The notes: generated from the sequence alone by a model not told the origin. A stretch of DNA of 64,000 nucleotides from Pacificispira spongiicola (GCF_012926505.1 NZ_JABBNT010000003.1:434001-498000), one strand, 5' to 3'. Positions 1-9,366 are shown, counted from the first letter of the stretch. Made by a program: numbers and translations.

Positions 1-351
1 ATCTCCTTTATCGTTCCGGAGACCCGGTTCGGATCGGCGCGTCGGAGGACCGTCGCCCGGATCGGGTGCTGCATCGGTTTTCTGGTTCGGTCCGGAAATC
101 GTCGCCAGCAAATCCCCTGTGGCAATCCCCTGAGGCAATCTCTTGAGGGCGGCGCTTCCTGATCGGTCCACTCTCGTCTCTATACGCGAGCTCTATGACA
201 GTGGACCTACACAATGCTTAAAAAATCCGGCGCCGTCGAGAAACAGGACCGAAAAAGTCCTGTTCCAATTTGGAAACAGTAACGCTTTTGTGACAGCGAT
301 TACACGCTTTGAAGCGAAGATTCCGCGTTTGGCCGGTGTCGTGTCGCCGGA
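1..351. other. Non-coding stretch at left edge
   Basis: I see no convincing gene here; the short open frames have no ribosome site and resemble no family I know. The only structure is a pair of adjoining inverted repeats around 242-275. This stretch lies downstream of the leftward gene that ends at 352, so at least part of it should be that gene's 3' untranslated region. Confidence 0.5.
242..264 (-). terminator. Probable terminator hairpin of the leftward phosphatase-fold gene
   Basis: AACAGGAC at 242-249 pairs perfectly with GTCCTGTT at 257-264 around a 7-base loop. It lies about 90 bases beyond the stop codon at 352 of the leftward gene. The T-tract after it on the minus strand is short (TTT then CTC). 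A second palindrome, TTCCAA-T-TTGGAA (263-275), abuts it. Confidence 0.4.
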
Positions 352-1155
352 TCAGACGATGAAACGGCGTTCGATCTGGCCTTCATTGTCCAACAGCGCG
401 GCGGCCAACGGTCCGCCCCGACCGGACCCGGCGTCCAGGGACAGGGTGTATTTTCCATCGACGATCCCGGCCATGTCGGGGTCGTAGCCTCGCACGACGC
501 GGCGGAACCCGCGATAGGGTTGGTCGATTTCCGCGAAGCTGCGCGCCGCCCACCAGAAGGCGTCGGCCTGTTTCGCCAGGGGCTTTTGAATATCCAGGCC
601 GGTATGCACGAACAGGATCGCGCCGTCTTCGGTATAGGCGGCGCGTTTCAGGGCGGCGAACAGGGCGTCGTGGCCCGGTTCCGCCCGGGCGGCTTCGCGC
701 ACGCGGGCGGTCCAATAGGTTAGCGCCAAGGTGCCCTTTTCCGCTTCCTTCAAGCCGTCTTCCACGCTGAACCCGAAACCGCGCAACTGCGCCGCCAGAC
801 CGCGCTCCCCCATCCAACGCAGAACGGCGGGCGGGTCCGGGGCGAATTGCAGCTGCATCAGCTTCAGCCACATTTCCTCCTGGGCACCGCGCAGGAAGAC
901 GATATCGTCGACATGACGGAACGGCGGATGCGACAGAAACCAGCGGCGAAAGCGGACCAATTCCTCCAACACGCCGACGGGATCCGGCCCATAACCGAAA
1001 TAGTTGCCCAGATAGACCATCCGGTCCCCGGCCTGCATTTCCGGCGCGATCATGTCGTGTAGCGTGATGAGCCGTTCCAGGTCGCCATGGATGGCGCCGA
1101 TCGCCCAGATGCGTTCGGCCGCGCGCAGGACGGTGAATTTGTCGGATTGGCTCAT
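352..1155 (-). CDS. Calcineurin-like phosphoesterase-fold protein with degenerate metal site
   Basis: A 267-residue protein that follows the layout of PPP/ApaH-type metallophosphatases. Where the family has GDIHGD it reads GAIHGD; where it has GDYxDRGPD it reads GNYFGYGPD; where it has RGNHEE it reads RGAQEE. The late VHAG motif is kept as VHTG. Three of the usual metal or phosphate ligands are therefore replaced while the surrounding fold residues remain. No signal peptide is visible, so it should be cytoplasmic. I chose the ATG at 1155; a GTG three codons upstream (1164) has no better ribosome site. It is transcribed away from the chemoreceptor-like gene at 1415. By inference it is a non-catalytic binding or regulatory protein; altered catalysis cannot be excluded. 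Confidence 0.8.
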   Translation of the reverse strand: MSQSDKFTVLRAAERIWAIGAIHGDLERLITLHDMIAPEMQAGDRMVYLGNYFGYGPDPVGVLEELVRFRRWFLSHPPFRHVDDIVFLRGAQEEMWLKLMQLQFAPDPPAVLRWMGERGLAAQLRGFGFSVEDGLKEAEKGTLALTYWTARVREAARAEPGHDALFAALKRAAYTEDGAILFVHTGLDIQKPLAKQADAFWWAARSFAEIDQPYRGFRRVVRGYDPDMAGIVDGKYTLSLDAGSGRGGPLAAALLDNEGQIERRFIV

Positions 1156-1414
1156 CTGTCTCACGGAACGGGGTGACGCAAAAATCGCTTATAGCCTTCT
1201 ACACCGAATCGGGCAGGCGTAGAAAGCGCGCTGCCGCGCCCACACCATGGGACGATTCCAAACTGTCGGGAACTTCGCTTTTGATCCCGATCAATGTCGC
1301 GAAATGAGGGATGCAGTAGCGTGTAAATCAGTATAACTATTTCCATAAGTTCCAAAGAGAACAAGACGCGGGATCGAAACACCATGGTAATTTGGATGAA
1401 GAAGAGTGTCGGCC

Positions 1415-2515
1415 ATGCCATCGAGTTCTCTTTCCGTGAAGAAGTCTGTACCCGCACCTGAAGTTAAGGATACGCAAGACGACGCCAGCCCGGAGCGCGT
1501 ATTCAGACTTGCCGCCGATGTCGGGCAATCAGTGCGCGGTCGCACCGCGGATATCCGCGACATTACCAGTCGAACGCGAATACTGGCCCTGAACGCGCTG
1601 ATCGAATCCGCGCGCGCCGGGGATGCCGGGCGGGGTTTCGCCGTCGTGGCGAAGGAGGTGAAGGACGTTTCGGCGGAAATCGCCGATGTCGTCGGAACCC
1701 TGGAACTGGAACTTCTGTCCCGCGTCGACGAACTGGAATCCATCGGTAAGTTGCTGGTGAACAAGGTGCGCGGCGAACGGTTCGCCGATCTGGCCCTGAA
1801 CGCGGTCGAACTGATCGACCGGAATCTCTACGAACGAACCTGCGATGTGCGCTGGTGGGCGACGGACAGCGCGATCGTCGATGCGGCGGCGTCCCCGGAC
1901 AATGGCGCGGCGGCGGACTATGCGTCGAAGCGGTTGGGCGTCATTCTGGATGCCTACACGGTCTATTTGGACCTGTGGATCGCCGATGCCGACGGGACTG
2001 TGATCGCCAATGGTCGGCCGGACCAATATCGGACCAAGGGATTGAATGTGTCCCGCGAAGGATGGTTCCAACAGGCCCTGCGCACGGCCAGCGGGGACGA
2101 CTATGTCGCCGCCGATATTGATCGCAATTCGGCCCTCAACGGGTCCCTGGTCGCCACCTATGCCGCCGCCATCCGCGAAGGCGGGGAACAACACGGGCGC
2201 GTGCTGGGCGTCTTGGGTATTCATTTCGATTGGGAACCGCAGGCCGATGCCATCGTCGGCGGCGTACGGTTGGGGGACGAGGAGCGGCGCGGCACCCGTG
2301 TCATGCTGTTGGATCGGAATCACCGCATCATCGCCGCAGCGGACGGCAAGGGAGTGTTGATCGATACGCAGCCCCTGACCCTGTCGCAGGGAGATCGCGG
2401 TTTCTATGAGGATGAGAAGGGCCGGATCGTCGCCTATTCCAAGACGCCGGGCTACGAGACCTATGGCGGCATGGGGTGGTTCGGGTGCCTGGTCTTCACG
2501 CCCGACGCTCCCTAA
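1415..2515 (+). CDS. Soluble chemoreceptor-hairpin plus cache sensor protein
   Basis: A 366-residue protein. Residues about 45-95 match the signalling tip of methyl-accepting chemotaxis proteins (ILALNALIESARAGDAGRGF followed by AVVAKEV), the part that normally contacts CheA/CheW. Residues about 130-366 look like a double cache ligand-binding domain. No transmembrane segment and no signal peptide are visible, and the order is reversed compared with ordinary receptors, which place the sensor before the tip. The tip is followed by only a short helix, so a full receptor bundle cannot form. ATG at 1415 was chosen over a GTG at 1406 because a purine-rich GAAGAAGAG lies upstream. Its end overlaps the stop of the convergent LysR gene. 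Likely a cytoplasmic sensor feeding chemotaxis or another CheA-like complex. Confidence 0.8.
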   Translation: MPSSSLSVKKSVPAPEVKDTQDDASPERVFRLAADVGQSVRGRTADIRDITSRTRILALNALIESARAGDAGRGFAVVAKEVKDVSAEIADVVGTLELELLSRVDELESIGKLLVNKVRGERFADLALNAVELIDRNLYERTCDVRWWATDSAIVDAAASPDNGAAADYASKRLGVILDAYTVYLDLWIADADGTVIANGRPDQYRTKGLNVSREGWFQQALRTASGDDYVAADIDRNSALNGSLVATYAAAIREGGEQHGRVLGVLGIHFDWEPQADAIVGGVRLGDEERRGTRVMLLDRNHRIIAAADGKGVLIDTQPLTLSQGDRGFYEDEKGRIVAYSKTPGYETYGGMGWFGCLVFTPDAP

Positions 2516-3360
2516 CGCCGCAGGTTTTCTTCCAGGAAATCGCCGAAGGCGCGCACGATGGCGGGCGGTTTCGGCGCGGCATAGGCCAGGGCGATCCCGA
2601 CATCGGGCAGGGGCGGCATCGGCGCGTGCAGGATATGCAGGTCCTTCGGAACGGCGGCTTTCGTGACGATGCTGATCGCTTGCCCGGATCGTGTAACGGC
2701 CAGCAGGCCCGACAGGCTGTTGCTGGCGAAGGCGATGCGGTAGGGCCGACCGGCCCGGTCCATGGCATCGCAGGCCGCGCGATGATCCAAGGTGTTGGGC
2801 GCGGACAGGGCCAAGGGCAAAACCGCGCTGTCCAAAATGGCCGGATTAGGGTCGGCGGCGACCCAGACCAGGGATGCGGGGCGCAGCACCCGCGACGGTT
2901 CCGCATCGCCGGGCAGGGAGATCAGCGCGGCATCGATACGCCGTCTGTTCAACATGGGGCGCAGTTCGACCGTCGGCGCGCAGACAATTTCAATCTCCAC
3001 ACCGTGATGGCGTGCGCCGAACCCTTTCAACAGATCGGGGATGAATGCCGTCAGGAAATCTTCCGGGCAGCCGAAACTGATCGATCCTTGCAGGCCGGTG
3101 CCGGACAGACCGGCGAGGGCGTCGTCATGGGCGGCTAGAATTCTTTCGGCATGGGTCAACAACCGGTCGCCGGTCAGGGTCAGTTGAACCCCGGTGCCGG
3201 TCCGGTGCAGGATCGGTTGCCCGACCAATCCTTCCAGGCGCTGCATCTGCATGCTGACGGCGGATTGCGTGCGTCCGACCTGCAGGGCGGCGGCGCTGAT
3301 CGATCCGGTCCGCGATACGGCAACGAAACTGCGCAAGAGATGGATATCCAGCGTGTCCAT
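2512..3360 (-). CDS. dgdR: LysR-family regulator, probable DgdR
   Basis: A 282-residue LysR-type regulator: winged helix-turn-helix at residues about 5-64 (the stretch AAALQVGRTQSAVSMQMQRL is the recognition region), then a two-lobed effector-binding domain. It is divergent from dgdA. In Burkholderia the dialkylglycine decarboxylase gene dgdA is controlled by a LysR-type repressor, DgdR, so position supports the same role here. No Shine-Dalgarno sequence is visible before the ATG at 3360, so translation may be weak or leaderless. A palindromic LysR box sits 6 bases upstream of the start, which would allow autorepression. Its stop codon overlaps that of the chemoreceptor-like gene (2512-2515). 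The effector is presumably a dialkyl amino acid such as 2-methylalanine, inferred from context. Confidence 0.8.
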   Translation of the reverse strand: MDTLDIHLLRSFVAVSRTGSISAAALQVGRTQSAVSMQMQRLEGLVGQPILHRTGTGVQLTLTGDRLLTHAERILAAHDDALAGLSGTGLQGSISFGCPEDFLTAFIPDLLKGFGARHHGVEIEIVCAPTVELRPMLNRRRIDAALISLPGDAEPSRVLRPASLVWVAADPNPAILDSAVLPLALSAPNTLDHRAACDAMDRAGRPYRIAFASNSLSGLLAVTRSGQAISIVTKAAVPKDLHILHAPMPPLPDVGIALAYAAPKPPAIVRAFGDFLEENLRR

Positions 3361-3365
3361 AGAAT

Positions 3366-3380
3366 ATCAATAACATTGAT
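3366..3380. promoter_or_regulatory. LysR-type operator between dgdR and dgdA
   Basis: ATCAAT-AAC-ATTGAT is a perfect 6-bp inverted repeat containing the T-N11-A core (T3367, A3379) typical of LysR-regulator binding sites. It touches the 5' end of dgdR and lies just upstream of a TATAAT at 3391, overlapping where the -35 region of the dgdA promoter should be. Confidence 0.6.
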
Positions 3381-3390
3381 TACTAATCTT

Positions 3391-3396
3391 TATAAT
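3391..3396 (+). promoter_or_regulatory. Putative -10 box of dgdA
   Basis: TATAAT matches the sigma-70 -10 consensus exactly. It lies about 85 bases upstream of the dgdA start and 11 bases after the LysR palindrome. No good -35 hexamer is present, as expected for a regulator-dependent promoter. Confidence 0.45.
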
Positions 3397-3471
3397 ATGA
3401 ATTTGGCTGAACAACGCAGCACGATTATGGTGCGCGCATCGCCCCGTCGCCGCGACGGGGCCAACCGATAG

Positions 3472-4803
<1,332 letters not shown>

Positions 4804-4819
4804 CGGTGCCGGAAAACGC

Positions 4820-4854
4820 GATGCCCGCCGGACCATCACAATCCGGCGGGCATC
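4820..4854. terminator. Bidirectional hairpin between dgdA and carD
   Basis: GATGCCCGCCGGA (4820-4832) and TCCGGCGGGCATC (4842-4854) form a perfect 13-bp stem with a 9-base loop between two convergent stop codons. There is no T-tract directly after it on either strand, so it may act as an mRNA 3' end stabiliser or a weak terminator for both genes. Confidence 0.6.
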
Positions 4855-4882
4855 CGCATTCCGTGAAAAAGGTGGGCGCCGG

Positions 4883-5383
4883 TTAGGCGGCCTTTTCCAT
4901 CATTTCTTCCAGCTTCAGGGCCGCTTCTTCTTCGCCGAGGTCTTCCACGGCGGCGAATTCGCGAGCCAGACGGTCCAGCGCCGCCTGATACAGCTGACGT
5001 TCGCTATAGGACTGATCCGGCTGATTGGAATTGCGGAACAGATCCCGGACCACTTCCGCGATCGCGACCGGATCGCCGGAATTGATCTTGGCTTCGTATT
5101 CCTGGGCGCGGCGCGACCACATGGTGCGGCGCACGCGGCTTTTGCCCTTCAGGGTCTTCAGCGCGGCCTTCATCATATCCGGCGACGACAGCTTGCGCAG
5201 GCCGGACTTGTCGGCCTTCGCGACCGGAACGCGCAGGGTCATGCGGTCCTTGTCGAATTCGATGATGATCAGCTCGACCTTCTGATCCGCGATCTCCTGC
5301 TCTTCGATACCAAGCACCTTGCCGACGCCATGGGTCGGGTAGACAACGAAATCACCCTTCGTATACGCGCTACTCTGAGACAT
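4883..5383 (-). CDS. carD: CarD-family RNA polymerase-binding regulator
   Basis: A 166-residue protein starting MSQSSAYTKGDFVVYPTHGV. The N-terminal beta-barrel RNA-polymerase interaction domain (residues about 9-65; YPTHGVGKVLGIEEQEI) precedes a helical C-terminal domain (about 70-160), the usual CarD/CdnL layout and length. The family binds the RNAP beta subunit and stabilises open complexes at many housekeeping promoters, including rRNA promoters. The ATG at 5383 has GGAAG upstream (GTAAGGAAGTCGGA); in-frame codons farther upstream encode an Arg/Pro-rich stretch unlike the family and were rejected. It is convergent with dgdA and preceded by a 504-base non-coding leader region. Confidence 0.92.
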   Translation of the reverse strand: MSQSSAYTKGDFVVYPTHGVGKVLGIEEQEIADQKVELIIIEFDKDRMTLRVPVAKADKSGLRKLSSPDMMKAALKTLKGKSRVRRTMWSRRAQEYEAKINSGDPVAIAEVVRDLFRNSNQPDQSYSERQLYQAALDRLAREFAAVEDLGEEEAALKLEEMMEKAA

Positions 5384-5887
5384 TCCGACTTCCTTACACT
5401 CTGCCGCACGAATTGAACCGACGCAGAGGCGCTTTACGTCCCGACAGGCCCGGTCTTCCCCGAACGGATCAGCCCGATCCGACGGACGGCGCGCGATCCG
5501 TTTCGGGTTTCGCACGCCGGGGCTGTTGGCAACGCGGTCGCGCGGTGCGTTTGGTGTTTTTCGGGGGTTCACGGCCCCTACCCCGAAAAATCCGACCGAA
5601 GCCCCGTCGCCGAAAACCAATGGCTTCGACGTCCGACTCTTCGGTTTGTGGAAAGTGACGGCGTTTCCACCGCGATCGGCCCGGTTTATCGGCTCCCCGC
5701 TATCGGGAAACCGGCTGATTGGGCCAGAGACTCTCCATTTCGGAAACTATATTACCACAAATTTCCGTTGTTTCCGAGTCCGAAAACAGCACAAAATGCC
5801 CGCCGCTTGTGCGCGGGCTGCAAAAATCCCTATCTGAAACGTCGGAAATACGGCGTCTGCACTAAGGAACGCCGGAAATCCGATGGG
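5384..5887. other. 504-base intergenic region upstream of carD
   Basis: No gene found. Going leftward (the direction of carD transcription) it holds the fdxA terminator hairpin (5798-5818) and an AT-rich patch with CGGAAAC (5741-5747) and GTTTCCG (5770-5776) as inverted repeats. A possible minus-strand -10 box TAATAT lies at 5749-5754. Nearer carD is a perfect 10-bp inverted repeat TTTTTCGGGG/CCCCGAAAAA (5557-5566 and 5581-5590). If the -10 guess is right, carD has a leader of roughly 350 bases. Confidence 0.5.
5798..5818 (-). terminator. Probable fdxA terminator
   Basis: GCCCGC (5798-5803) pairs with GCGGGC (5813-5818) around a 9-base loop. On the minus strand the hairpin is followed by ATTTTGTG. 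It lies 70 bases past the fdxA stop codon. Confidence 0.5.
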
Positions 5888-6226
5888 TCAGGTTCCCTGA
5901 CCCGGTTTCGGAGAGAAGTATAATTTGAACTTATCCGGTACGCCGTGCCAGTCGTTCGCATCCGCCGGCGCGTCGCCGATGGCGGTGATATTCGGCCAGG
6001 TTTCCGAATATTCCTTGTTCAGTTCCAGCCATTTTTCGGCTTCCGGCTCGGTATCGGGAAGGATCGCCTCCGCCGGGCATTCCGGCTCACAGACGCCGCA
6101 ATCGATGCATTCGTCCGGATGGATGACCAGCATGTTCTCGCCCTCGTAGAAGCAATCGACCGGGCAAACTTCAACACAGTCCATATGCTTGCATCGGATG
6201 CAGTCTTCGGTGACGACGTAGGTCAT
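5888..6226 (-). CDS. fdxA: 7Fe ferredoxin FdxA ([3Fe-4S][4Fe-4S])
   Basis: A 112-residue ferredoxin. Cysteines at 9, 17 and 50 fit the [3Fe-4S] cluster, and 21, 40, 43 and 46 fit the [4Fe-4S] cluster, the same pattern (shifted by one) as Azotobacter ferredoxin I; the extra C25 is also in that family. The C-terminal extension (residues 60-112, with [14 protein letters not shown] and DWHGVPDKF) is typical of alphaproteobacterial FdxA. It acts as a cytoplasmic electron carrier; its partner cannot be told from this context. GGAAGGAAG precedes the ATG. It is divergent from the DUF938 methyltransferase gene. Confidence 0.95.
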   Translation of the reverse strand: MTYVVTEDCIRCKHMDCVEVCPVDCFYEGENMLVIHPDECIDCGVCEPECPAEAILPDTEPEAEKWLELNKEYSETWPNITAIGDAPADANDWHGVPDKFKLYFSPKPGQGT

Positions 6227-6373
6227 GGAACTTCCTTCCGCTCTTCCTCAATTCCTGCGCGCTTTTCGCCGCGCGACGCGTCTGTTAAGCCTTTTCGGAC
6301 CCGTTTCGGGCGACCGACCCGTCTGATAGGGGACGTTACCCGGTCCGCGCAACTCAAATCGACAGGCCCGCCG

Positions 6374-7039
6374 ATGCCGACCCCGGAAATACATGGTCCG
6401 AACGCTTCTTCCGGCAAGGACGCGGAAGGTGAACCGCGTCGGCACGCCCCGTCGACCCTGCGCAACCGCGATGCCATCCTGCCGGTCCTGATCGACCATT
6501 TGCCGACAGAAGGCCGGGTGCTGGAAATCGCGTCCGGCACCGGCGAACACGCCGCATTTTTTGCACCGCGTCTGCCCGACGGGTTGGTCTGGCAACCGAC
6601 GGACCGCGACCCGTCCGCATTGGCCGGTATCGATAGCTATACCGCCGATAGCGGATGTGCGCGGATCGAACCAGCCCGCGTGGTCGATGTGTCGCACCGA
6701 TTATGGGCCGAAGACTTGTCCGCCGACGCCCTCTTCTGCGCCAACATGATCCATATCGCGCCCTGGATCGCGACATTGGGGCTGATGGCCGGGGCGGGCC
6801 GCTTGTTGCCGCCCGGCGCACCGTTGCTGTTATACGGGCCGTTCCGGCGGGACGGTCGGCATACCGGCGACGGCAATGTCGACTTCGACCGGTCGCTGAA
6901 ACAGCGCGATCCCGAATGGGGAATCCGCGATCTGGAAGGGGAGGTCCTGCCCGCCGCGCAGCAGGCGGGCTTGGCATTGCGCACGGTCGTCGCTATGCCG
7001 GCTAACAATCTGATCGTCGTTCTGGAGCGACACGTATAA
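6374..7039 (+). CDS. DUF938-family SAM-dependent methyltransferase
   Basis: A 221-residue protein. VLEIASGTGEHAAFFA is a class I SAM-binding motif I, followed by WQPTDRD (acidic end of strand 2) and ALFCANMIHIAPW (motif IV region). YGPFRRDGRHTGDGNVDFD and the closing MPANNLIVVLER are hallmarks of DUF938. The substrate is not established for this family as far as I know. The reading frame stays open far upstream across the fdxA gene; I chose the ATG at 6374 because it gives the family length and the preceding sequence is antisense to fdxA. The benE-like transporter starts 38 bases after its stop, so the two may be co-transcribed. Confidence 0.82.
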   Translation: MPTPEIHGPNASSGKDAEGEPRRHAPSTLRNRDAILPVLIDHLPTEGRVLEIASGTGEHAAFFAPRLPDGLVWQPTDRDPSALAGIDSYTADSGCARIEPARVVDVSHRLWAEDLSADALFCANMIHIAPWIATLGLMAGAGRLLPPGAPLLLYGPFRRDGRHTGDGNVDFDRSLKQRDPEWGIRDLEGEVLPAAQQAGLALRTVVAMPANNLIVVLERHV

Positions 7040-7077
7040 ACAAAGACATATCGCAGTCGTCGTGGGGGAGTCAGCGG

Positions 7078-8253
7078 ATGAAAGTTTCGGTAATCGGATC
7101 GGGTATCGTCGCCGTGCTGGTCGGTTTCGGCAGCAGCGTCGCCATCGTCATTGCGGGCGCGCAGGCGGTCGGTGCCGATGCGGGACAGGTTGCGTCCTGG
7201 GTGTCGGGCCTGTGCATCGCCATGGGCGTGTCCAGCGCCTACCTGTCCTATCGCCACAAGATGCCGATGATCACGGCCTGGTCGACGCCGGGCGCGGCAT
7301 TGATCGGGGCGACGGCGGTCGGCGGCGTGCCGACCATCGGGATAGAGGCCGCGGTCGGCAGTTTCCTCTTCGCGGCCGTGCTGATCCTGTTGAGCGCCGC
7401 CGTCAAACCCCTGAACGATGCGATTTCCAAGATTCCGACGGCCATCGCGGCGGCCATGCTGGGCGGGGTGCTGATCGGGTTTTCCGTCGCGGTGTTCGAC
7501 GCCGCGCGGGCCGATCCGATTTTGGTCCTGCCGCTGGTCGGTCTGTATCTCGTCATGCGGCTGATGAGCGCGACCTGGGCCGTCATCGTCGTCCTGGCTG
7601 CCGCCGTCGCCTGGTCCTTTATCCTGGGTCGCGTGGGCGAATTGCCGGATGGCCTGGCCCTGTCGCATTTCGAACTGATCGTCCCGTCCTTCGACCCGGC
7701 GGCGCTCATCGGTCTGGGCCTGCCGCTGTTCCTGGTTTCCATGGCCAGTCAGAACCTGCCGGGCTTCGCGGTGATGAAGGCCGCGGGCTATCAACCGCCG
7801 ACCCGGTCGGCCCTGGGCGTCACGGGATTGGTGTCCCTGCTGACCGCGCCGTTCGGGTCGCATACGACGACCATGGCGGCGATCACGGCGTCGCTCTGCG
7901 CCGGGCCGGATACGCATCCCGACCCGGCGAAACGCTGGCCCAGCGGTGTGATCAGCGGCGCGATTTGGCTGGTCTTCGCGGCGATCGGCGTGTCGATCGT
8001 GTCGGGCTTCGCCGCCCTGCCGCCCGCCGTTCTGGTGACCGTCGCGGGTCTGGCGCTGCTGGGGCCGCTGATGGCGTCCCTCAGCACCGCTCTGGCACCA
8101 ACGGAAACCCGCTTCGCAGCGATCCTGACGGTCGCGGTGACGGCGTCCAGCCTGTCCCTGTTCGGGATCGGCGCGGCGTTCTGGGGACTGGTGGCGGGCC
8201 TTGCCACGCTGGGTCTGGAAACCCTGGCGCGGCGATTGCGCAAACCCGCTTAA
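7078..8253 (+). CDS. benE: BenE-family benzoate/proton symporter-like membrane protein
   Basis: A 391-residue very hydrophobic protein with about 11-12 predicted membrane helices. MPMITAWSTPGAALI, FLVSMASQNLPGFAVMKAAG and APFGSHTTTMAAITASLCAG match conserved BenE segments. Characterised members import benzoate with protons. No benzoate degradation genes are nearby, so the actual substrate is open. GGGGGAG sits 7 bases before the ATG. It is convergent with cbtA; the 18 bases between the stops leave little room for a terminator. Confidence 0.85.
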   Translation: MKVSVIGSGIVAVLVGFGSSVAIVIAGAQAVGADAGQVASWVSGLCIAMGVSSAYLSYRHKMPMITAWSTPGAALIGATAVGGVPTIGIEAAVGSFLFAAVLILLSAAVKPLNDAISKIPTAIAAAMLGGVLIGFSVAVFDAARADPILVLPLVGLYLVMRLMSATWAVIVVLAAAVAWSFILGRVGELPDGLALSHFELIVPSFDPAALIGLGLPLFLVSMASQNLPGFAVMKAAGYQPPTRSALGVTGLVSLLTAPFGSHTTTMAAITASLCAGPDTHPDPAKRWPSGVISGAIWLVFAAIGVSIVSGFAALPPAVLVTVAGLALLGPLMASLSTALAPTETRFAAILTVAVTASSLSLFGIGAAFWGLVAGLATLGLETLARRLRKPA

Positions 8254-8271
8254 GTCCCGGTTGAACCCGGT

Positions 8272-9036
8272 TTAAGAGTCGGCGAGTTTTTTGTAGAACG
8301 TCCCGCTGAACCAGCCCAGCATCGCCCAGAAGATCGCCTTGGTGACGATGGAGGCGGCGGCGAAATGGCCTGCCAGTTCCGGCGGTGCCGTGCCGCCGAA
8401 ATGTTCCGGTTGCGGCGCGCCGATGACATGCGGCGCGGCGATGATCAACAGGCCCAAAACGATCAGCGGCAGCCGATTGCCGAACACCAGCAGCAACAGC
8501 CCGACCCCCGTTGCGGCCGCGCAGCCGAGCCACCAGATCTGACGCCCGCCAAGATCGGCGGCCATGCTGCCCGGCACTTCCGGCGGCAGGCCCAGCGCGG
8601 GGGCCAGCGTGAACACGGCAAAACCGCCCATGGCCCACAATACGCCGCGGCGACCGTCCACCGGCACGCCATGCACGGTGAAGGCGGCGGTTAACATCAG
8701 CGCGAAGGCGACGCCGAAAACGATTTCCGACCCGACGGTATACAGGGTGCGTTCGATACCGTCTTCCGGTGCCCAGGCTTCGTCGCCGCCTTCATGGCCG
8801 GCATCGCTGTGCGCCTTGTAGATCTTGAAGGGCGTGTCGTTGGAGAAGCTGGCGGATTCCAAGACGGGTTGGTTCGACAGGTGCGGCGCGAAGGCTTGGC
8901 TATGATCATGCTCGCCCTGTTCGTATTTTTCCGCCTCCAACAGGATGGGGGTCGTGGTGAATTGATGAATGCCGGAAATCAGGATTCCGGTCAGAATACC
9001 GGCGGCAAAGGCCGCGCCGAAGACGCGCTTGAACAT
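8272..9036 (-). CDS. cbtA: CbtA-family cobalt transporter subunit
   Basis: A 254-residue membrane protein. It begins MFKRVFGAAFAAGILTGILI (first membrane helix), has a His/Glu-rich loop (EKYEQGEHDHSQAF) near residue 40, then four or five further helices, the layout of CbtA proteins. GGGGAGA before the ATG at 9036 decides the start; in-frame codons farther upstream lack a ribosome site. It follows cbtB by 126 bases on the same strand, behind a cobalamin riboswitch, the arrangement from which this family was first predicted to take up cobalt. Transport itself is inferred from family and context. Confidence 0.88.
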   Translation of the reverse strand: MFKRVFGAAFAAGILTGILISGIHQFTTTPILLEAEKYEQGEHDHSQAFAPHLSNQPVLESASFSNDTPFKIYKAHSDAGHEGGDEAWAPEDGIERTLYTVGSEIVFGVAFALMLTAAFTVHGVPVDGRRGVLWAMGGFAVFTLAPALGLPPEVPGSMAADLGGRQIWWLGCAAATGVGLLLLVFGNRLPLIVLGLLIIAAPHVIGAPQPEHFGGTAPPELAGHFAAASIVTKAIFWAMLGWFSGTFYKKLADS

Positions 9037-9138
9037 GGAAATCTCCCCAAAATCGATAGGCGCATGGATGCCGGTTCGCATCCGGTCATCCGGATGCGGT
9101 AAGACCGTCTGGGACGGTTGCCGGTCTCAGCGGAATTT

Positions 9139-9170
9139 TTAGTGGCCGTCTTAGTGACCGTCTTAGTGGC
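9139..9170 (-). repeat. 12-bp tandem repeat spanning the cbtB stop codon
   Basis: TTAGTGGCCGTC (9139-9150), TTAGTGACCGTC (9151-9162) and TTAGTGGC (9163-9170) repeat in tandem. Read on the coding strand, each unit contains CAC TAA; the rightmost TAA is the actual cbtB stop and the other two are in-frame extra stops after it. Confidence 0.8.
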
Positions 9171-9366
9171 AGGGCACCGCGTAAAAATGGCGGCTGTCAT
9201 GCGTCGAATTGTGGATCGTTTCCGAATGAGCGAACCCGACGCCCAGGAACAGGAAGATGCCGAAAAGCGCGGCTGCGAGGGCGACGCCAAGGCGCTGCAC
9301 GCGATCATGGTCTTGGGCCTGATCGTGGGACAGAACGGCGGCCTGGGACTGCTGGAACTTGCTCAT
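9163..9366 (-). CDS. cbtB: CbtB-family small cobalt-uptake protein
   Basis: A 67-residue protein with one central membrane helix (GVALAAALFGIFLFLGVGFA) and a His-rich tail ending HDSRHFYAVPCH, the characteristic CbtB C-terminus that probably binds the metal. GGAGGAG precedes the ATG at 9366. It is the first gene after the cobalamin riboswitch and is followed by cbtA. Together they are predicted to bring cobalt into the cell when cobalamin is low. The 12-bp unit holding the stop codon is triplicated. Confidence 0.9.
   Translation of the reverse strand: MSKFQQSQAAVLSHDQAQDHDRVQRLGVALAAALFGIFLFLGVGFAHSETIHNSTHDSRHFYAVPCH

Noticed and set aside
5945-6373. In-frame upstream extension of the DUF938 methyltransferase
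   Set aside because: It would run antisense through fdxA and add about 140 residues not found in the family.
9139-9170. Possible small CRISPR-like array
   Set aside because: The units are 12 bp, directly adjacent and without spacers; simple tandem duplication explains them.
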